Shown: positions 33,227 to 44,374, counted from the stretch's first letter. The stretch: DNA of 64,000 nt from Diadophis punctatus similis (GCA_023053685.1 JALIGW010000021.1:13400554-13464553); one strand, 5' to 3'. The notes: generated by a model not told the origin, from the sequence alone. A program made the numbers and translations.

Positions 33227-33970
33227 CAGTGTTGGCGAGCCAGGGAGCTGCTCTTCTGGTTTTGGTGCTCCCACACATGCGAAGACCAGCTGACTGGTGT
33301 GCATCAGTGGTGGGTTCCTATCAGTGTGGTCCACTCTATAGCACCGGTAGCGGCCCGCTGGTGATGTCACAGTACGGTGCGGTCGGTTGCCGGTGCCTGG
33401 GCGCCGCCATTTTTTTAAATGCCTAAAGCTTCCCAAAGTGGGCGTTTTCCAAAAGCTTAACCTTTTATACTGTTAATTTTATACAGTTTTATACTGTTAT
33501 TCTTTAGACGAAAACATTGAGGACTGTTAAAAGATACTGTTCTTTTAACAGTCCTCAATATTTTCGTCTAAGGAATCCATGACTGAAACCAAAAATGCTG
33601 TATGAGACTTGTTTGTCTTTTAACTATAGCATTTTCTGCATATAAAGGTTGCTGTGTTGCCATGGTGTAACACGCACTTTGTATGCAAAGCTTTTCATGT
33701 AAGGTATAAAATAGCAAAAATAGTAGTAACATCTCTCTGAAATAACTAATATATGACCGGCAACCCACGCCCATCCAGTCACATGGCTGGCAAGCCACAC
33801 CCACAAAATAAGCCATGCCCACAGAGTGGTAGTAAAAAAAAATAGGAACCCGCCCCTGGTGTGCATGTCCACGCCAGAACCCAGAAGAGCAACGGGCAAT
33901 GGCTGGTGTGCACAGAGAGATGGCTCTGTATGCCACTTCCGACACGTGTGCCATAGGTTCCCCATCACGG
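33227..33970 (+). mobile_element. hAT element hosting a second hAT element
   Basis: The outer element starts cagtgttggcgagcc and ends gccataggttccccatcacgg. It has a perfect 8-bp duplication, atataggt (33219-33226, 33971-33978). Its ends match the cagtgatggcgaacc family. It is split by the 33305-33858 element. Confidence 0.88.
33305..33858 (+). mobile_element. Nested hAT-like MITE
   Basis: Ends cagtggtgggttcctat and ataggaacccgcccctg are inverted. The perfect 8-bp duplication gtgtgcat lies at 33297-33304 and 33859-33866, within the outer hAT element. The interior contains a 35-bp-arm hairpin at 33499-33576. Confidence 0.92.
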
Positions 33971-33991
33971 ATATAGGTAGTCCTTGACTAA

Positions 33992-34320
33992 CCAAAGTTG
34001 AGAGAAGAGCAACTAAGATGATCAAAGGCCTGGAGGCTAAAACATACGAAGAACGGCTGCAGGATTTGGGTTTAGCTAGTCTAAAGAAAAGAGGAATTAG
34101 GGGTGACATGATAGCAGTCTTCCAGTATTGGAGGGTCTGCCACAAAGAAGAAGGGGTCCACCGATTCTAGAAAGCACCTGAAGGTAGCATAAGAAACTAC
34201 AGCTGGAAACTAATCAAAGAGAGAAGCAAACCTGGAATTAAGGAGAAACTTGCTAACAGTGAGGACAATTAACCAGTGGAACAGCTTGCCACAAGAAATC
34301 ATGGGAGCTCCATCACTGGA
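33992..34320 (+). mobile_element. CR1-type LINE 3' end, split by an LTR-like insert
   Basis: CR1 ORF2 C-terminus (gatcaaaggcctggaggcta; ggaaactaatcaaagagaga), decayed. It continues at 34642-34800 with the 3' UTR and an ATTCC/GTTCC tail. Confidence 0.88.
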
Positions 34321-34641
34321 TGTCAGGCAGTGATTTTATGTTGCCTGTTACATGTATATGCAGGGAGATGCATCCCTATCAAATATAATGGTTTATTCCT
34401 GAGCACATGATTAATATGTTCCTAGTACGCATGTGTACATTCCTTTCTTTTGATCTTTCCTTTTGTCTTCTGCTTCTGCATGAAGCAACACCTATGTTTA
34501 TAGCCAGGATGTGATTTATTATTTTTGTAACGAAATAAATATTTTATACCTTAGCATTTATACTGCGGTTTATTTTGATAATGTCAGAGTTTCAGGAAAA
34601 GATTCATTTCGCCTCTGATGAGAGTAATTCTTATCTTAACA
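34321..34641 (+). mobile_element. Solo LTR-like insertion
   Basis: 321 bp starting TGT (tgtcaggcagtgatttt) and ending ACA (cttatcttaaca). The 5-bp duplication ctgga flanks it (34316-34320, 34642-34646) within a CR1 copy. It holds a polyA-like signal (aaataaatattttat). TG..CA ends with a 5-bp duplication fit a solo LTR of a retrotransposon or endogenous retrovirus. No internal genes are present; the family is unknown. Confidence 0.72.
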
Positions 34642-34800
34642 CTGGAGGTTTTTAAGAAGAGACTTGATAGTCACTTATCTAAAATGGTATAGGTTCTCCT
34701 GCTTGAGCATGGGGCTGGACTAGAAGACCTCCAAAGTCCCTTCCAGCTCATTTTATTCCATTCCGTTCCGTTCCGTTCTGCTCCGTTCTGTTGTTCTGTT
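34642..34800 (+). mobile_element. CR1 tail with (ATTCC/GTTCC)n
   Basis: Continuation of the CR1 3' UTR after the LTR-like insert, ending in attccattccgttccgttc. Confidence 0.85.
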
Positions 34801-35014
34801 CTACAACAATTCATATAGTTCAAAATAACAGCACTGAAAAAAAGTGACTCAGGACTTACACACTTTTCACACTTGCAAGCATTGTTGCATCCCCATAGTC
34901 ATCTGATCAAAATTCATGAAGACTCTGCAAAATTCATGAAGACTTTTTTCAGTGCCGATATAATTATGAACGGTCACTAAGTGAACAGTTGTAAGTCGAG
35001 GACTACCTATAGGG

Positions 35015-35902
35015 GAAAATGTAATATATATTCTATTAAACAATGCTAACATTGATCTATTCCAAGTATAACTCCAACACAATCAGATCCGATCAATATC
35101 AGGAAGACTGCCTTAATATAGGGGAGGAGAACTAGAAGATAAATTTGATCCAAGAGCTGATTTTAAGCTGTCTCACTTAGTTTATTAATAAAATTCATAA
35201 GATATATTTTCAACTCTGACAGAAAGCTTCCCAATCTGCCACATTTCAGCATTTCATATTGTAATGTAGCAAGCCCTTCTAATATAATTTCCGTCATCTA
35301 TTTTAAATTAAGTTTTGATAAATTAAAAATTAGTTCTAAAATGGCTTGCCTCGCTTGTCATTAATGTTCTCCTGCAGTGATATAATTTACTTTGCTGCAT
35401 TTCATACTGGGCTCACCCCATTTTCATTAAATAATAATAATAAAAAAACCAGCTCCTTATTCTTAGGTTGGGGGAACACCAAGGTATTTTTTTTTCCACG
35501 AATGCCACCAAAGGTTTGTAATTCGAAAATAATGTATTTAGTTAGTTAAACATTTGTTCTGAATGCAATGCAAGGGCTGGAAAATTATACATCCATGTAA
35601 TGGTTTTGCAGCCTGATTACTGAGAAGGATTAAGTTCTCAAGATGACGGTGATAATTAATAATATCCTCTGTTGAGTTAATGCGGTTATGGTGAAATCTA
35701 TCTTCCAGATAAAGAAGGGGAAGAGGATAAATGAGCAGGATCGTAGGCAACTTTCGGAGGAAATTAAAATTTCAGTTGATGAGTTGCTCATCATGAAGAT
35801 TTGTCTCTCCTGGCAACAACTGGGTCTATCAAAACCGGGATCTGTTTGCTTACTCATCTACCAATTTTCCCCTTGTTTTTATTTCCCAGAAATGAAAACC
35901 TC

Positions 35903-35906
<4 letters not shown>
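35015..35906. other. Unique sequence
   Basis: No recognised feature. Confidence 0.4.

Positions 35907-35907
<1 letters not shown>

Positions 35908-35989
<82 letters not shown>
35908..35989 (+). repeat. (GA)n microsatellite
   Basis: About 40 GA units with one phase shift. Confidence 0.97.
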
Positions 35990-35991
<2 letters not shown>

Positions 35992-36655
35992 CAGCATTAG
36001 TGGCAGAACATACCCCAAGATAGATGGCTGCCAATCCATACAGTGGGTTGAGGAATTGCAGCCATTTCCACACTTCTGTGCTAATTCAACATCTCTTTGA
36101 GGTTCTTTTCAAAGTCCAAATCATCTCCGTAATGGTGGTTTCAAGGCTGAAAGAAATGAACGGGAAAGTGGAACCGGTGCTTGCCTTCAGAATGGAAAAA
36201 ATGGAGCAGACTTTTTGGGATACGCTTGAGCTCCATCCTGTTTATCTAAGTTCGCTTACCAGGAAACCTGATTCACAAAGTTCTCAAGAACTTTAGCGTC
36301 TTTCCTAAGTAGTAGGTCACTATTTGGATTCTGCTGGATTAGGTTTCTGACCGCAAAAGTTCCATGCTTGATTCTTCTTTCAGCTGCGTCTTGACCAATG
36401 CTGGATGGGAAGAAACTCCTGTCCATCGGCTGTACATACAAAGAAAACTCCTGTTGCTTCTAGTAGCTGATTCCTACAAGGGACTTTTGAGCATCTGAAG
36501 AAGACTGCTCCGGTTCTTGGAACGGCTGGAGGAATTCTCAGGAAGGAAACAAAGCAAAATAATTAAGCCGATTCACCTCATTCCTCTTTTAGAAGAGGGA
36601 ACTGGATTGCTTCGGCAAGCTTTTCCCAACAGAAGAATAACAAAATCATAAAATT
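35990..36655. other. Unique sequence
   Basis: A 90-codon open frame (36024-36296) has no recognisable motif. Nothing else seen. Confidence 0.4.
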
Positions 36656-36656
36656 G

Positions 36657-37121
36657 GAAGTCTATGGAGATTCAAAGTCATCCAGGTCGTGGTTGCCCCA
36701 AAGGTGCTTTTTCAAGAGGCAACTGGACTTTCCTGTTTTTCTGTGAAGACATTTTACTTCTCGTCCAAAAAGAGGGGTCCAAAAGGCCATCTAGGTCATA
36801 ACTGAACATCCCTCTCTCAACAGAGGGGGAGGGGTACAACATAATCTATCTCCAGTCTACAACACAGTCCTTTCAGCAGTTCCAAGAAGGCTTCACACTC
36901 ATTTGTACCACTCAGTTGACCCTGAGGACACAAACAAACCTGCAAGTGGCCTCAACAACTCTCTAAAAGAACACAAATGACCAGCTGTTTGCAAGGAATA
37001 TAAATCCTTCCATTCCCCACCATCCAGTCAGAACTGATGAAGCTTCTTGGGTGAGAAGCGAAAGGTCTTCAAAGAAAAACAAGAAAGTCCAGTTGCCTCT
37101 TGAAAAAGCACCTTTGGGACA
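36657..37121. mobile_element. Element with inverted GAAACGTC-type ends (Penelope-like?)
   Basis: The left copy (36657-36780, minus sense) and right copy (37032-37121, plus sense) share, in opposite orientation, aaagtccagttgcctcttga, aaaagcacctttggg and gatgagaagcgaaa-like text. The ~250-bp core contains ctctctcaacagaggggg. The same terminus occurs at 4108/5067 and 39877. Confidence 0.65.
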
Positions 37122-37178
37122 AGAGAGTTGGAAGGGACCTTGGAAGTCTTGTAGTCCAACCCCCTGCTCAAGCAGGAA
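37122..37178 (-). mobile_element. CR1 tail fragment
   Basis: agttggaagggaccttggaa followed by agtccaaccccctgctcaag. Confidence 0.8.
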
Positions 37179-37200
37179 GCAGAAGAAGCAGAAGAAGCAG

Positions 37201-37232
<32 letters not shown>

Positions 37233-37320
37233 CTGTAGAAGAAGAACTGTAGAAGAACTGTAGAAGAAGAAGAAGAAGAAGAAGAAGAAGAAGAAGAAGA
37301 AGAAGAAGAAGAAGAAGAAG

Positions 37321-37355
<35 letters not shown>

Positions 37356-37448
37356 CTGTAGAAGAAGAACTGTAGAAGAACTGTAGAAGAACTGTAGAAG
37401 AAGAAGAAGAAGAAGAAGAAGAAGAAGAAGAAGAAGAAGAAGAAGAAG

Positions 37449-37501
<53 letters not shown>

Positions 37502-37588
37502 CTGTAGAAGAAGAACTGTAGAAGAACTGTAGAAGAACTGTAGAAGAAGAAGAAAAAGAAGAAGAAGAAGAAGAAGAAGAAGAAGAAG

Positions 37589-37620
<32 letters not shown>

Positions 37621-38080
37621 CTGTAGAAGAAGAACTGTAGAAGAACTGTAGTAGTAGTAGTAGTAGTAGTAGTAGTTACTACTACTACTACAGTTCTTCT
37701 ACAGTTCTTCTACAGTTGTTGTTGTTGTTGTTGTTGTTCTTCTTCTTTTCTTCTACAGTTCTTCTACAGTTGTTGTTGTTGTTGGTGGTGGTCTTCTTCT
37801 TCTTCTTCTTCTTCTTCTACTACTACTACTACTACTACTAAGTAGTAGTAGTAGTAGTAGAAGAAGAAGAAGAAGAAGAAGAAGAAGAAGAAGAAGAAGA
37901 AGAAGAAGAAGACCACCAACACCAACAACACCAACTGTAGAAGAACTGTAGAAGAAAAGAAGAAGAAGAAGAAGAAGAAGAAGAAGAAGAAGAAGAAGAA
38001 GAAGAAGAGGAGGAGGAGGAGGAGGAGGAGGAGGAGGAGGAGGAGGAGGAGGAGGAGGAGGAGGAGGAAGAAGAAGAGAC
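37179..38080 (+). repeat. Compound (AAC)n/(AAG)n/(AGT)n/(AGG)n region with palindromes
   Basis: Blocks of AAC and AAG alternate three times, joined by a conserved linker actgtagaagaagaactgta. The region then inverts about centres near 37677 and 37840 and ends in AAG and AGG blocks. Homopolymeric frames are artefacts. Confidence 0.95.
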
Positions 38081-38702
38081 ATTTACAAAATATTTCTAGC
38101 AACATGAAATATGGTCCTTTTGTAAATATGGTATCCCTGCTTTTATTGCAAAAAATATTACTCCATTCTGTATGGTAGCCTTGATTTATATATATTCCAT
38201 TGTGTAAAAAAAAAACCCTGATTTAAATTAAAGAAAGGGGTATGTTTCCTAATGAAAGCATTTTCGGAATGATTCCCAACTAGGAACCAATTGAATTCAG
38301 TTTGATAAAGCTGCTTTAGTTAAATTTCATTTTCTAATCTTGATCCTTTGAGATGGAGCAAGAAAACAATGAAAATGGAGGTTAGTAAACTTTAATCGTA
38401 TCAAAGCAATTCCGTAGCACGATGGCAGAGACGGGCAGAAAACCTGTATTGATTGTGCGCAGTCTCTGGAAAGAGATTTTTCCCCCTAACATTCTTAGAA
38501 GATATAATGGTAAAATTGGAATTGAATGCTTATGAGTGAAGCCATCACTCTCCTCCGATGTCTGCAATTTTTTTTTTAAAAAAATCAATTAACATTTTTA
38601 AGCTGTTAGACTTGACTGTTCTTTCTTCAAAAAAAATTCACAATAAGATACCATCTTCCTGAGGTAGAAGAAAACCATGTCTATTCAGATCCTAGATCAT
38701 GA
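38081..38702. other. Unique sequence
   Basis: AT-rich, no recognised feature. Confidence 0.4.
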
Positions 38703-38935
38703 AATAAGACTTTTCCCCAAATCCTGCAACCGTTCTTCATGTGTTTTTGTCTCCAGGCCTCTAATCATCTTAGTTGCTACTCTCTTGACTTTTTCAAAAG
38801 TCTCAACATCTTTTTTGTAATGTGGTGGCCAAAACTGGATGCAGCCCTTCAAATCCCGGAAGACTGCTATCATGAACCCCCTGGTCCTTCTTTTCTCTAG
38901 AGCAGCCGAACCCAGTTCTTGTTGCTTTGCCCATG
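38703..38935 (-). mobile_element. CR1-type LINE fragment, rearranged
   Basis: Inverted CR1 segments (gcaaccgttcttcatgtgtt; ggaagactgctatcatgaac) appear in an order that differs from other copies. Confidence 0.75.
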
Positions 38936-38985
38936 AAGGTAAAGACTTTTCCTCCATGTTCAGAAAATATGATCCTTTACAGATT

Positions 38986-39215
38986 ACAGATTAACAGAAT
39001 TGGAAGGGACCTTCTAGGTCATCTAGTCCAACCCCCTACCCAAGGAGGAGACCCTACTACCCCACTTCTGACAGATGGCAGTCCAGTCTCTTCTTGAAAG
39101 CCTCCAGTGATGAAGCTCCCACAACTTCTGAAGGCAACTTCTGTTTCATGACAACATCTTTCCTGAACCTGAGCTTAGATGACACTACATCAACCCTTAA
39201 ATTCCTCCCAACTGA
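38986..39215 (-). mobile_element. CR1-type LINE 3' end
   Basis: Inverted tail (aattggaagggaccttctag) and 3' UTR, then diverged sequence. Confidence 0.8.
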
Positions 39216-39876
39216 TCTACATTTAATAAATAAATAAATCTAAAAGTTCGCTTCATGGATATGAGAAGAAGTATCCACAAGAATAATCTTTTCTTCTGCA
39301 CTCCAATTAAACCCCAAAACTAAATTAACTTCCGCAATCAAATGAACTGATTCAGAGAGAGGAAAAAAAGTAATTAAACCTCTTTTTTTGGTAAGACATA
39401 AAAATTATTTACTTACAAATACATAATAGATGTACCAGCGTGAACTCAATTCCCACTTCAGCAGAGAGAGACACACACACATCAATATATAAAAACTGAG
39501 TTAGTTTGCAATATTCTAACAGAGGCTGAGAGCCGAGGGTTCAGAGCTAATGAACCCTTTGGGGAAAATTGGAAATCGCTTGTCTGAGGTTGTAATTGTT
39601 TAAAGAGCCTGCCTGGCGTAAACACACAAGTTGTTTCATTGGTTTTAATTATTATTTTTATTAATTGCATTCCCACCCTGCTGTAGAGCAGGTTATAAAT
39701 ACTACATAGCGTGCAGACAGACTTCGAGGCATACACAGAAAAGAACTCATCCCAGCGTTCTTCCTACTGGTTACCAGTTTTATTTCTGAAAGTACGGAGG
39801 TAATCTTTTCATAGTATGTATTGACTTGCTTGCGAGAGCAAGAAAGGATATGCCACGGCTTGCTCATATCTTGTTA
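39216..39876. other. Unique sequence
   Basis: AT-rich, with a short (CA)n near 39473. No recognised exon. Confidence 0.4.
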
Positions 39877-39985
39877 AATGTCTATGGAGATTCTCAGTCA
39901 TCCGGGTCATGGTTGTCCCAAATGTGTTTTTTCAAAAGGCAAATGGACTTTGTTTTTCCTTGAAGATGTTTCGCTTCTGCAAGAA
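39877..39985 (-). repeat. GAAACGTC-type repeat terminus (Penelope-like?)
   Basis: Contains tgtctatggagattctcagt, catggttgtcccaaatgtg and gaagatgtttcgcttctgca. Single inverted end adjoining a microsatellite. Confidence 0.65.
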
Positions 39986-40460
39986 GCTTCTTCTTCTTCT
40001 TCTTCTTCTTCTTCTTCTTCTTCTTCTTCTTCTTCTTCTTCTTCTTCTTCTTCTTCTTCTTCTTCTTCTTCTTCTTCTTCTTCTTCCTCCTCCTCCTCCT
40101 CCTCCTCCTCTTCTTCCTCTCCTCCTCCTCCTCCTCCTCCTCCTCCTCCTCCTCCTCCTCCTCCTCCTCCTTCTTCTTCTTCTTCTTCTTCTTCTTCTTC
40201 CTCCTCCTCCTCCTCCTCCTCCTCCTCCTCCTCCTCCTCCTCCTCCTCCTCCTCCTCTTCTTCTTCTTCTTCTTCTTCTTCTTCTTCTTCTTCTTCTTCT
40301 TCTTCTTCTTCTTCTTCTTCTTCTTCTTCCTCTCCTTCTCCTTCTCCTTCTCCTTCTCCTCCTCCTCCTCCTGTTCTTCTTCTTCTGTTCTTCTTCTGTT
40401 CTTCTTCTTCTTCAGTTCTTCTTCCGTTCTTTCCTCTTTCTTTCTTCCTTCTTCCTTCTG
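39986..40460 (+). repeat. (TTC)n/(TCC)n microsatellite
   Basis: About 0.4 kb of TTC and TCC blocks, then ttctgttcttc variants. The 4169-4985 tract adjoins the same kind of terminus. Confidence 0.96.
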
Positions 40461-41279
40461 GAAAAAAATATTTGCTACCTGTCCCTTGGCATTTTCCATG
40501 GTTAGCCTAATTCTGGGCTATTTTGAACATGCCAGAACAAGCCAGAACTCACAATAAATAATAACATTAAATAAAGTCTCCCTTGAGTCCAACCCTCAAC
40601 TCTATCCCTGTTTAGTTTTGCGAGCAGCCGAGATTGGCTAAAGCTCTCCAGATACATCAATGGGCTGCTCGACTTAAAAGGATGTTTAAAAACACGGAAA
40701 CATCAGGAGTTAGTGACACTTCCTTCAACCAAAGGAGGAACATCAACATTCAGCTCGGCGCTAAACAAAATTTGAGAAAATCGGAATAAAGTAGCACATC
40801 TGCTCTCCCCAAAAGCTGTTGCTCGGGCAACAGAATTGGAATAACCAAGAAATAATTAGAAATTATCCTTTTCAGAAAGGAGTGTACAGTGATTAAACTG
40901 AAGATTCAAGAGACGGTTTTCCTCTCTCCTTGCCTTTAGTATATCATTTATTAAAATGTTTTAAACTTAAAAAATGGTGATGTGGCTTGACATTTCAATT
41001 CTGATGAAACAACATAAACAAATTCCAGTTGCTAAGCATTGGCAGTTCCTAAGCATCTCTCTGCGGCTGAGTTTAAACCAGGCATGATCTTGTGGCTTTG
41101 ACTGCCAATTTTTGGCTAAGTTGTCTTAAGAAATGGAGGTCCTTTTACCATTTGGTGATAAATTCAAGCTCTCCGTATCTCACTGGCTTTGGAGCCTTTC
41201 TTTATGCCCATCTTAGGCACCAATTTAGCCTAATATTATTCATTTCTGGCCCTGAAGAAATGCGAAGTCTTTAAAGACA

Positions 41280-41282
<3 letters not shown>
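40461..41282. other. Unique sequence
   Basis: No recognised feature. Confidence 0.4.
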
Positions 41283-41359
<77 letters not shown>

Positions 41360-41429
41360 TGTATGTATGTATGTATGTATGTACGTACGTACGTACGTAC
41401 GTACGTACATACATACATACATACATACA

Positions 41430-41508
<79 letters not shown>
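41283..41508. repeat. Perfect palindrome (AT)n(GTAT)n(GTAC)n(ATAC)n(AT)n
   Basis: A 50-nt AT block, 48 nt of GTAT, 28 nt of GTAC (centre between 41394 and 41395), 48 nt of ATAC and a 52-nt AT block. The arms are 112 bp, exactly complementary, with no spacer. It adjoins a Penelope-like element at 41509. Confidence 0.96.
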
Positions 41509-41511
<3 letters not shown>

Positions 41512-42262
41512 TTCTGAGGTTTTCGCGGGTGTTTGTATGTAGGTCTTTGGGTATTCGGGTTTTCTCCCGCGTGAAATTGGAAGTGTCTTGGCGACGTTTC
41601 AATGAAGTCTCATTCATCATCTTCAGGCTGGTGTCTTCTGCTTCCTGCTTCTAGGAGCAATGTGAGATTGCTGCTGTTTCTCCCTTTTAACTGCCAGTGG
41701 AGGTTTGAACTGATAGGATGGGAGCTTGGCTGTGTTCTGATTGGTTGGAGGTGTGTTCTGATTGGTTGGGGGCTTGGCTGTGCTCTGATTGGCTGGGGGT
41801 GTTCTTAGGTTAGTCTGACTTGCAGGGGCATTTGAGCTGGTGAGCTGCATGGCTGCTGTTTGGCTTCTGGTTCTTGGTCGTGCCACATCTTCATGGAGGG
41901 TGTCAGTTTGCTTCATGTATGGATTGGAGGGGTTTAAAGTGGCTAATGATGCAGCTGTAGTATGGCTTCTGGTTTGTGGTCGTGCCTCATTGGTGTGGGT
42001 TTGGGTTTGCTTATTGCGTGGATGTGTGGTGGTGACATCCTGTGTGGTTTTCGTGAGTGTGGGTCTGGTGTCATTCTTTGTGTTAGGGACTCGTTTGTCA
42101 ATAAGGGCGGGTTTCCAAATGGCTGGTAGGCAGGAGGTGTCATCTCGTTTGTTCATGCTGTGTGGGCGTTTTTCTATCTCGATGGCTTCTCTGATTATTC
42201 TGCCAAGACACTTCCAATTTCACGTGGGAGAAAACCCGAATACCCAAAGACCTACATATATA
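41509..42262 (-). mobile_element. Penelope-like element fragment with inverted ends
   Basis: The minus strand reads GRIIREAIEIEKRPHSMNKR and SCLPAIWKPALIDKRV, then a Thr/Gln/Asn-rich stretch (an open ORF to 41623). This wording resembles the GIY-YIG/linker C-terminus of Penelope-type retroelements. The 3' end contains ttgaaacgtcgccaagacac. About 51 bp at 42206-42257 is an inverted copy of 41533-41587 with one mismatch, so both ends point outward. The reverse transcriptase is missing. Family assignment is from wording only. Confidence 0.65.
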
Positions 42263-43004
42263 TATATATCATATATCATTTGACAAATGTTTGTGTCTTT
42301 TGTGTATATACAGTGATAGACCCTAAACCTTTCTTTTTCATTTTATTTGTATTTTAGCTTGTGTCCCCCCCGAACCTACGATTAAATTGCAACAATATCT
42401 TTTCCTTTCCTTTCTTTCAATTTCCTTCCCTCCCTTTTTCTTTTACAACCTTCATTCAATTACCTCTTCGTGGATTTATCTGACATTTGTAAGGCAGCGT
42501 GTTTCCCCGTCTTAAAAGTATGACTAGGCCATTAAATGCGGAAGTAAGCGATGTTTAATGAGTGATTTGTAATTACTTTTAAATGAAAGCTTTCTCGCTG
42601 CTATCGTGGAAAGTTCTAAGTAGCCCATAGATCTCGTTAAAGACTCAAATCAAGCCGGATTTTGTTAAACAATGCAGTTTATTATGGCCCTATAAAACGA
42701 TGACTGGTGTCAATCATAAGTCAAGCCGATAAGTGATTCTTTCACATTTGAACTTGGAGCGGCGTATTCTGTGTTGTATGTTCTCAAAAGGAAAAAAAAA
42801 ATTACTTGTGAATTATCTCCATTTCAGGACTGACCCAGTTGGGCGGCTGTTAGGAAGTATTTTTCTGATGCAAATTATGGAGGCGTCAAATCCGGTTTGT
42901 AGCTGCAGATAAAAGGTAGCCTCCTTTGGCAGTAGGCGCCATCCCATCGACCTCGGCCTAGAAGTAAAAAACACGGAAATGTCAATAAAAGAGTAAATTA
43001 AAAA
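42263..43004. other. Unique sequence
   Basis: Includes a low-divergence-looking AT-rich stretch at about 42520-42640 (gagtgatttgtaattactttt) that may be conserved noncoding DNA; not testable by eye. Confidence 0.35.
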
Positions 43005-43350
43005 CTAGAACTGGAACGACTTGCCTCCAGAAGTTGTGGGCTCTCCATCACTAGAGGTTTTTAAGAAGAGATTGGACAGCCATTTTGTCTGAAATGCTAT
43101 AGGGTCTCCTGCTTGAGTAGGGGGTTGGACTAGAAGACCTCCAAGGTCCCTTCCAACTCTATTCTATTCCTATTCCTATTCCTATTCCTATTCCTATTCC
43201 TATTCCTATTCCTATTCCTATTCCTATTCTATTCTATTCTATTCTATTCTATTCTATTCTATTCTATTCTATTCTATTCTACATTCCAATATCCTGTCCT
43301 GTCCTGTCCTGTCCTATCCCATCCCATCCCATCCCATCCCATCCCATCCC
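43005..43350 (+). mobile_element. CR1 3' end with (ATTCCT)n, (ATTCT)n, (CTGTC)n, (ATCCC)n tail
   Basis: The CR1 terminus (ggactagaagacctccaagg) runs into consecutive blocks of ATTCCT, ATTCT, GTCCT and ATCCC. Confidence 0.9.
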
Positions 43351-43877
43351 AACTGGCCAAGGAGGCAGTCAATAGCTTCAGAGCATTGCCATAATCTAAA
43401 GGAGATTTTCTATCCTTGCAAAGAATATGGAGGACAGGACAATAATAACAGAATAATAGTTGGAAGGTCTTCTAGTCCAACATTGTTATCAATTTCGGCA
43501 TGATTCCTGGCACATCCTGTTGTTGGCAATTAAATCCTGCCAAGAGTTAACTTCCTAATGTTTAAGCCGTCTATGAAAGTCATGTTATTTTAAAAAGCAA
43601 TTTCTTTGCCCGCCTTCCTGCAAACCCTTTGGAGAATGTCAACATTCTCCCCTACTAGATGTTGTAGGAGAAAAGATAAGAGGAGCAGAACTGTTTTTGG
43701 AAATGAGATAAAAATTTCTTCCAACCCCTTCCTGGCTGCTTTGTTTTGTGACCTCCAGGGAGGGCTTAGAATGAAGCCGTTGGCAGCATGTTGAACCTTT
43801 GCCCAGCCTTCTCCCACAGGTGGAATTCTTCTATATTTCTGTTCTTCTCCACATCCCTGCCTGGATCTTTTGACTTA
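43351..43877. other. Unique sequence with a CR1 scrap
   Basis: Contains a ~40-bp inverted CR1 tail scrap near 43440 (ggaaggtcttctagtccaac). Otherwise nothing seen. Confidence 0.4.
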
Positions 43878-44062
43878 ACATAACAGAATAACAGAATCAG
43901 TTGGAAGGGATCTTGGAGGTCTTCTAGCCCAACCCCCTGCTCAGGCAGGAAACCCTATAGCATTTCAGACAAATGGTTGTCTAAACTTTTCTTTAAAACC
44001 TCCAGCGCTGGAGCATTCACAACTTCTGGAGGCAAGTTGTTCCATTGATTAATCGTTCTCAC
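43878..44062 (-). mobile_element. CR1-type LINE 3' end, split by a hAT MITE
   Basis: Inverted CR1 tail; resumes at 44375-44640 after the MITE, in exactly the expected order. Confidence 0.92.
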
Positions 44063-44374
44063 CAGGGATGGGTTCTAACTTACCTCGCTGCTGGTTCACT
44101 TCCTCCCGCGCCGCATGGGTGAGCCTCATGGGTGCGCACGCGCATGCGCAGTGCCAAAAAATCTAGGGGAAAAAAAGCCAAAAACAACATGGCGACCGCA
44201 TGCACAGTGCCGGAAACTCGGCTTCTGCACATGCTCAGAAGAAGAAAAATTCAAAAAAAAAGATGACGGCATCCACGGACCGACCGAATTGGTTCTGTGA
44301 CATCATCGTGACATCACCAGAGGATCACTATCAGTTCGGGCGAACCGGTCCAAACCGGGAGAAACCCACCCCTG
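44063..44374 (+). mobile_element. hAT MITE (cagggrtgggttctaactta family)
   Basis: 312 bp with a perfect 8-bp duplication, gttctcac (44055-44062, 44375-44382). Ends cagggatgggttctaactta and gagaaacccacccctg. Interior reads cgaaccggtccaaaccggg. Related to 54565-54918 and 57947-58310. Confidence 0.93.

Larger units (their letters stand above)
33973..35014 (+). mobile_element. Mariner-type MITE broken by other insertions
   Basis: The left end taggtagtccttgac is at 33973 and the right end gtaagtcgaggactaccta ends at about 35011. In between lie a CR1 copy, a solo LTR-like insert and an inverted piece of the same MITE (34833-34912, minus). That the two ends belong to one original copy is inference. 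Confidence 0.55.
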
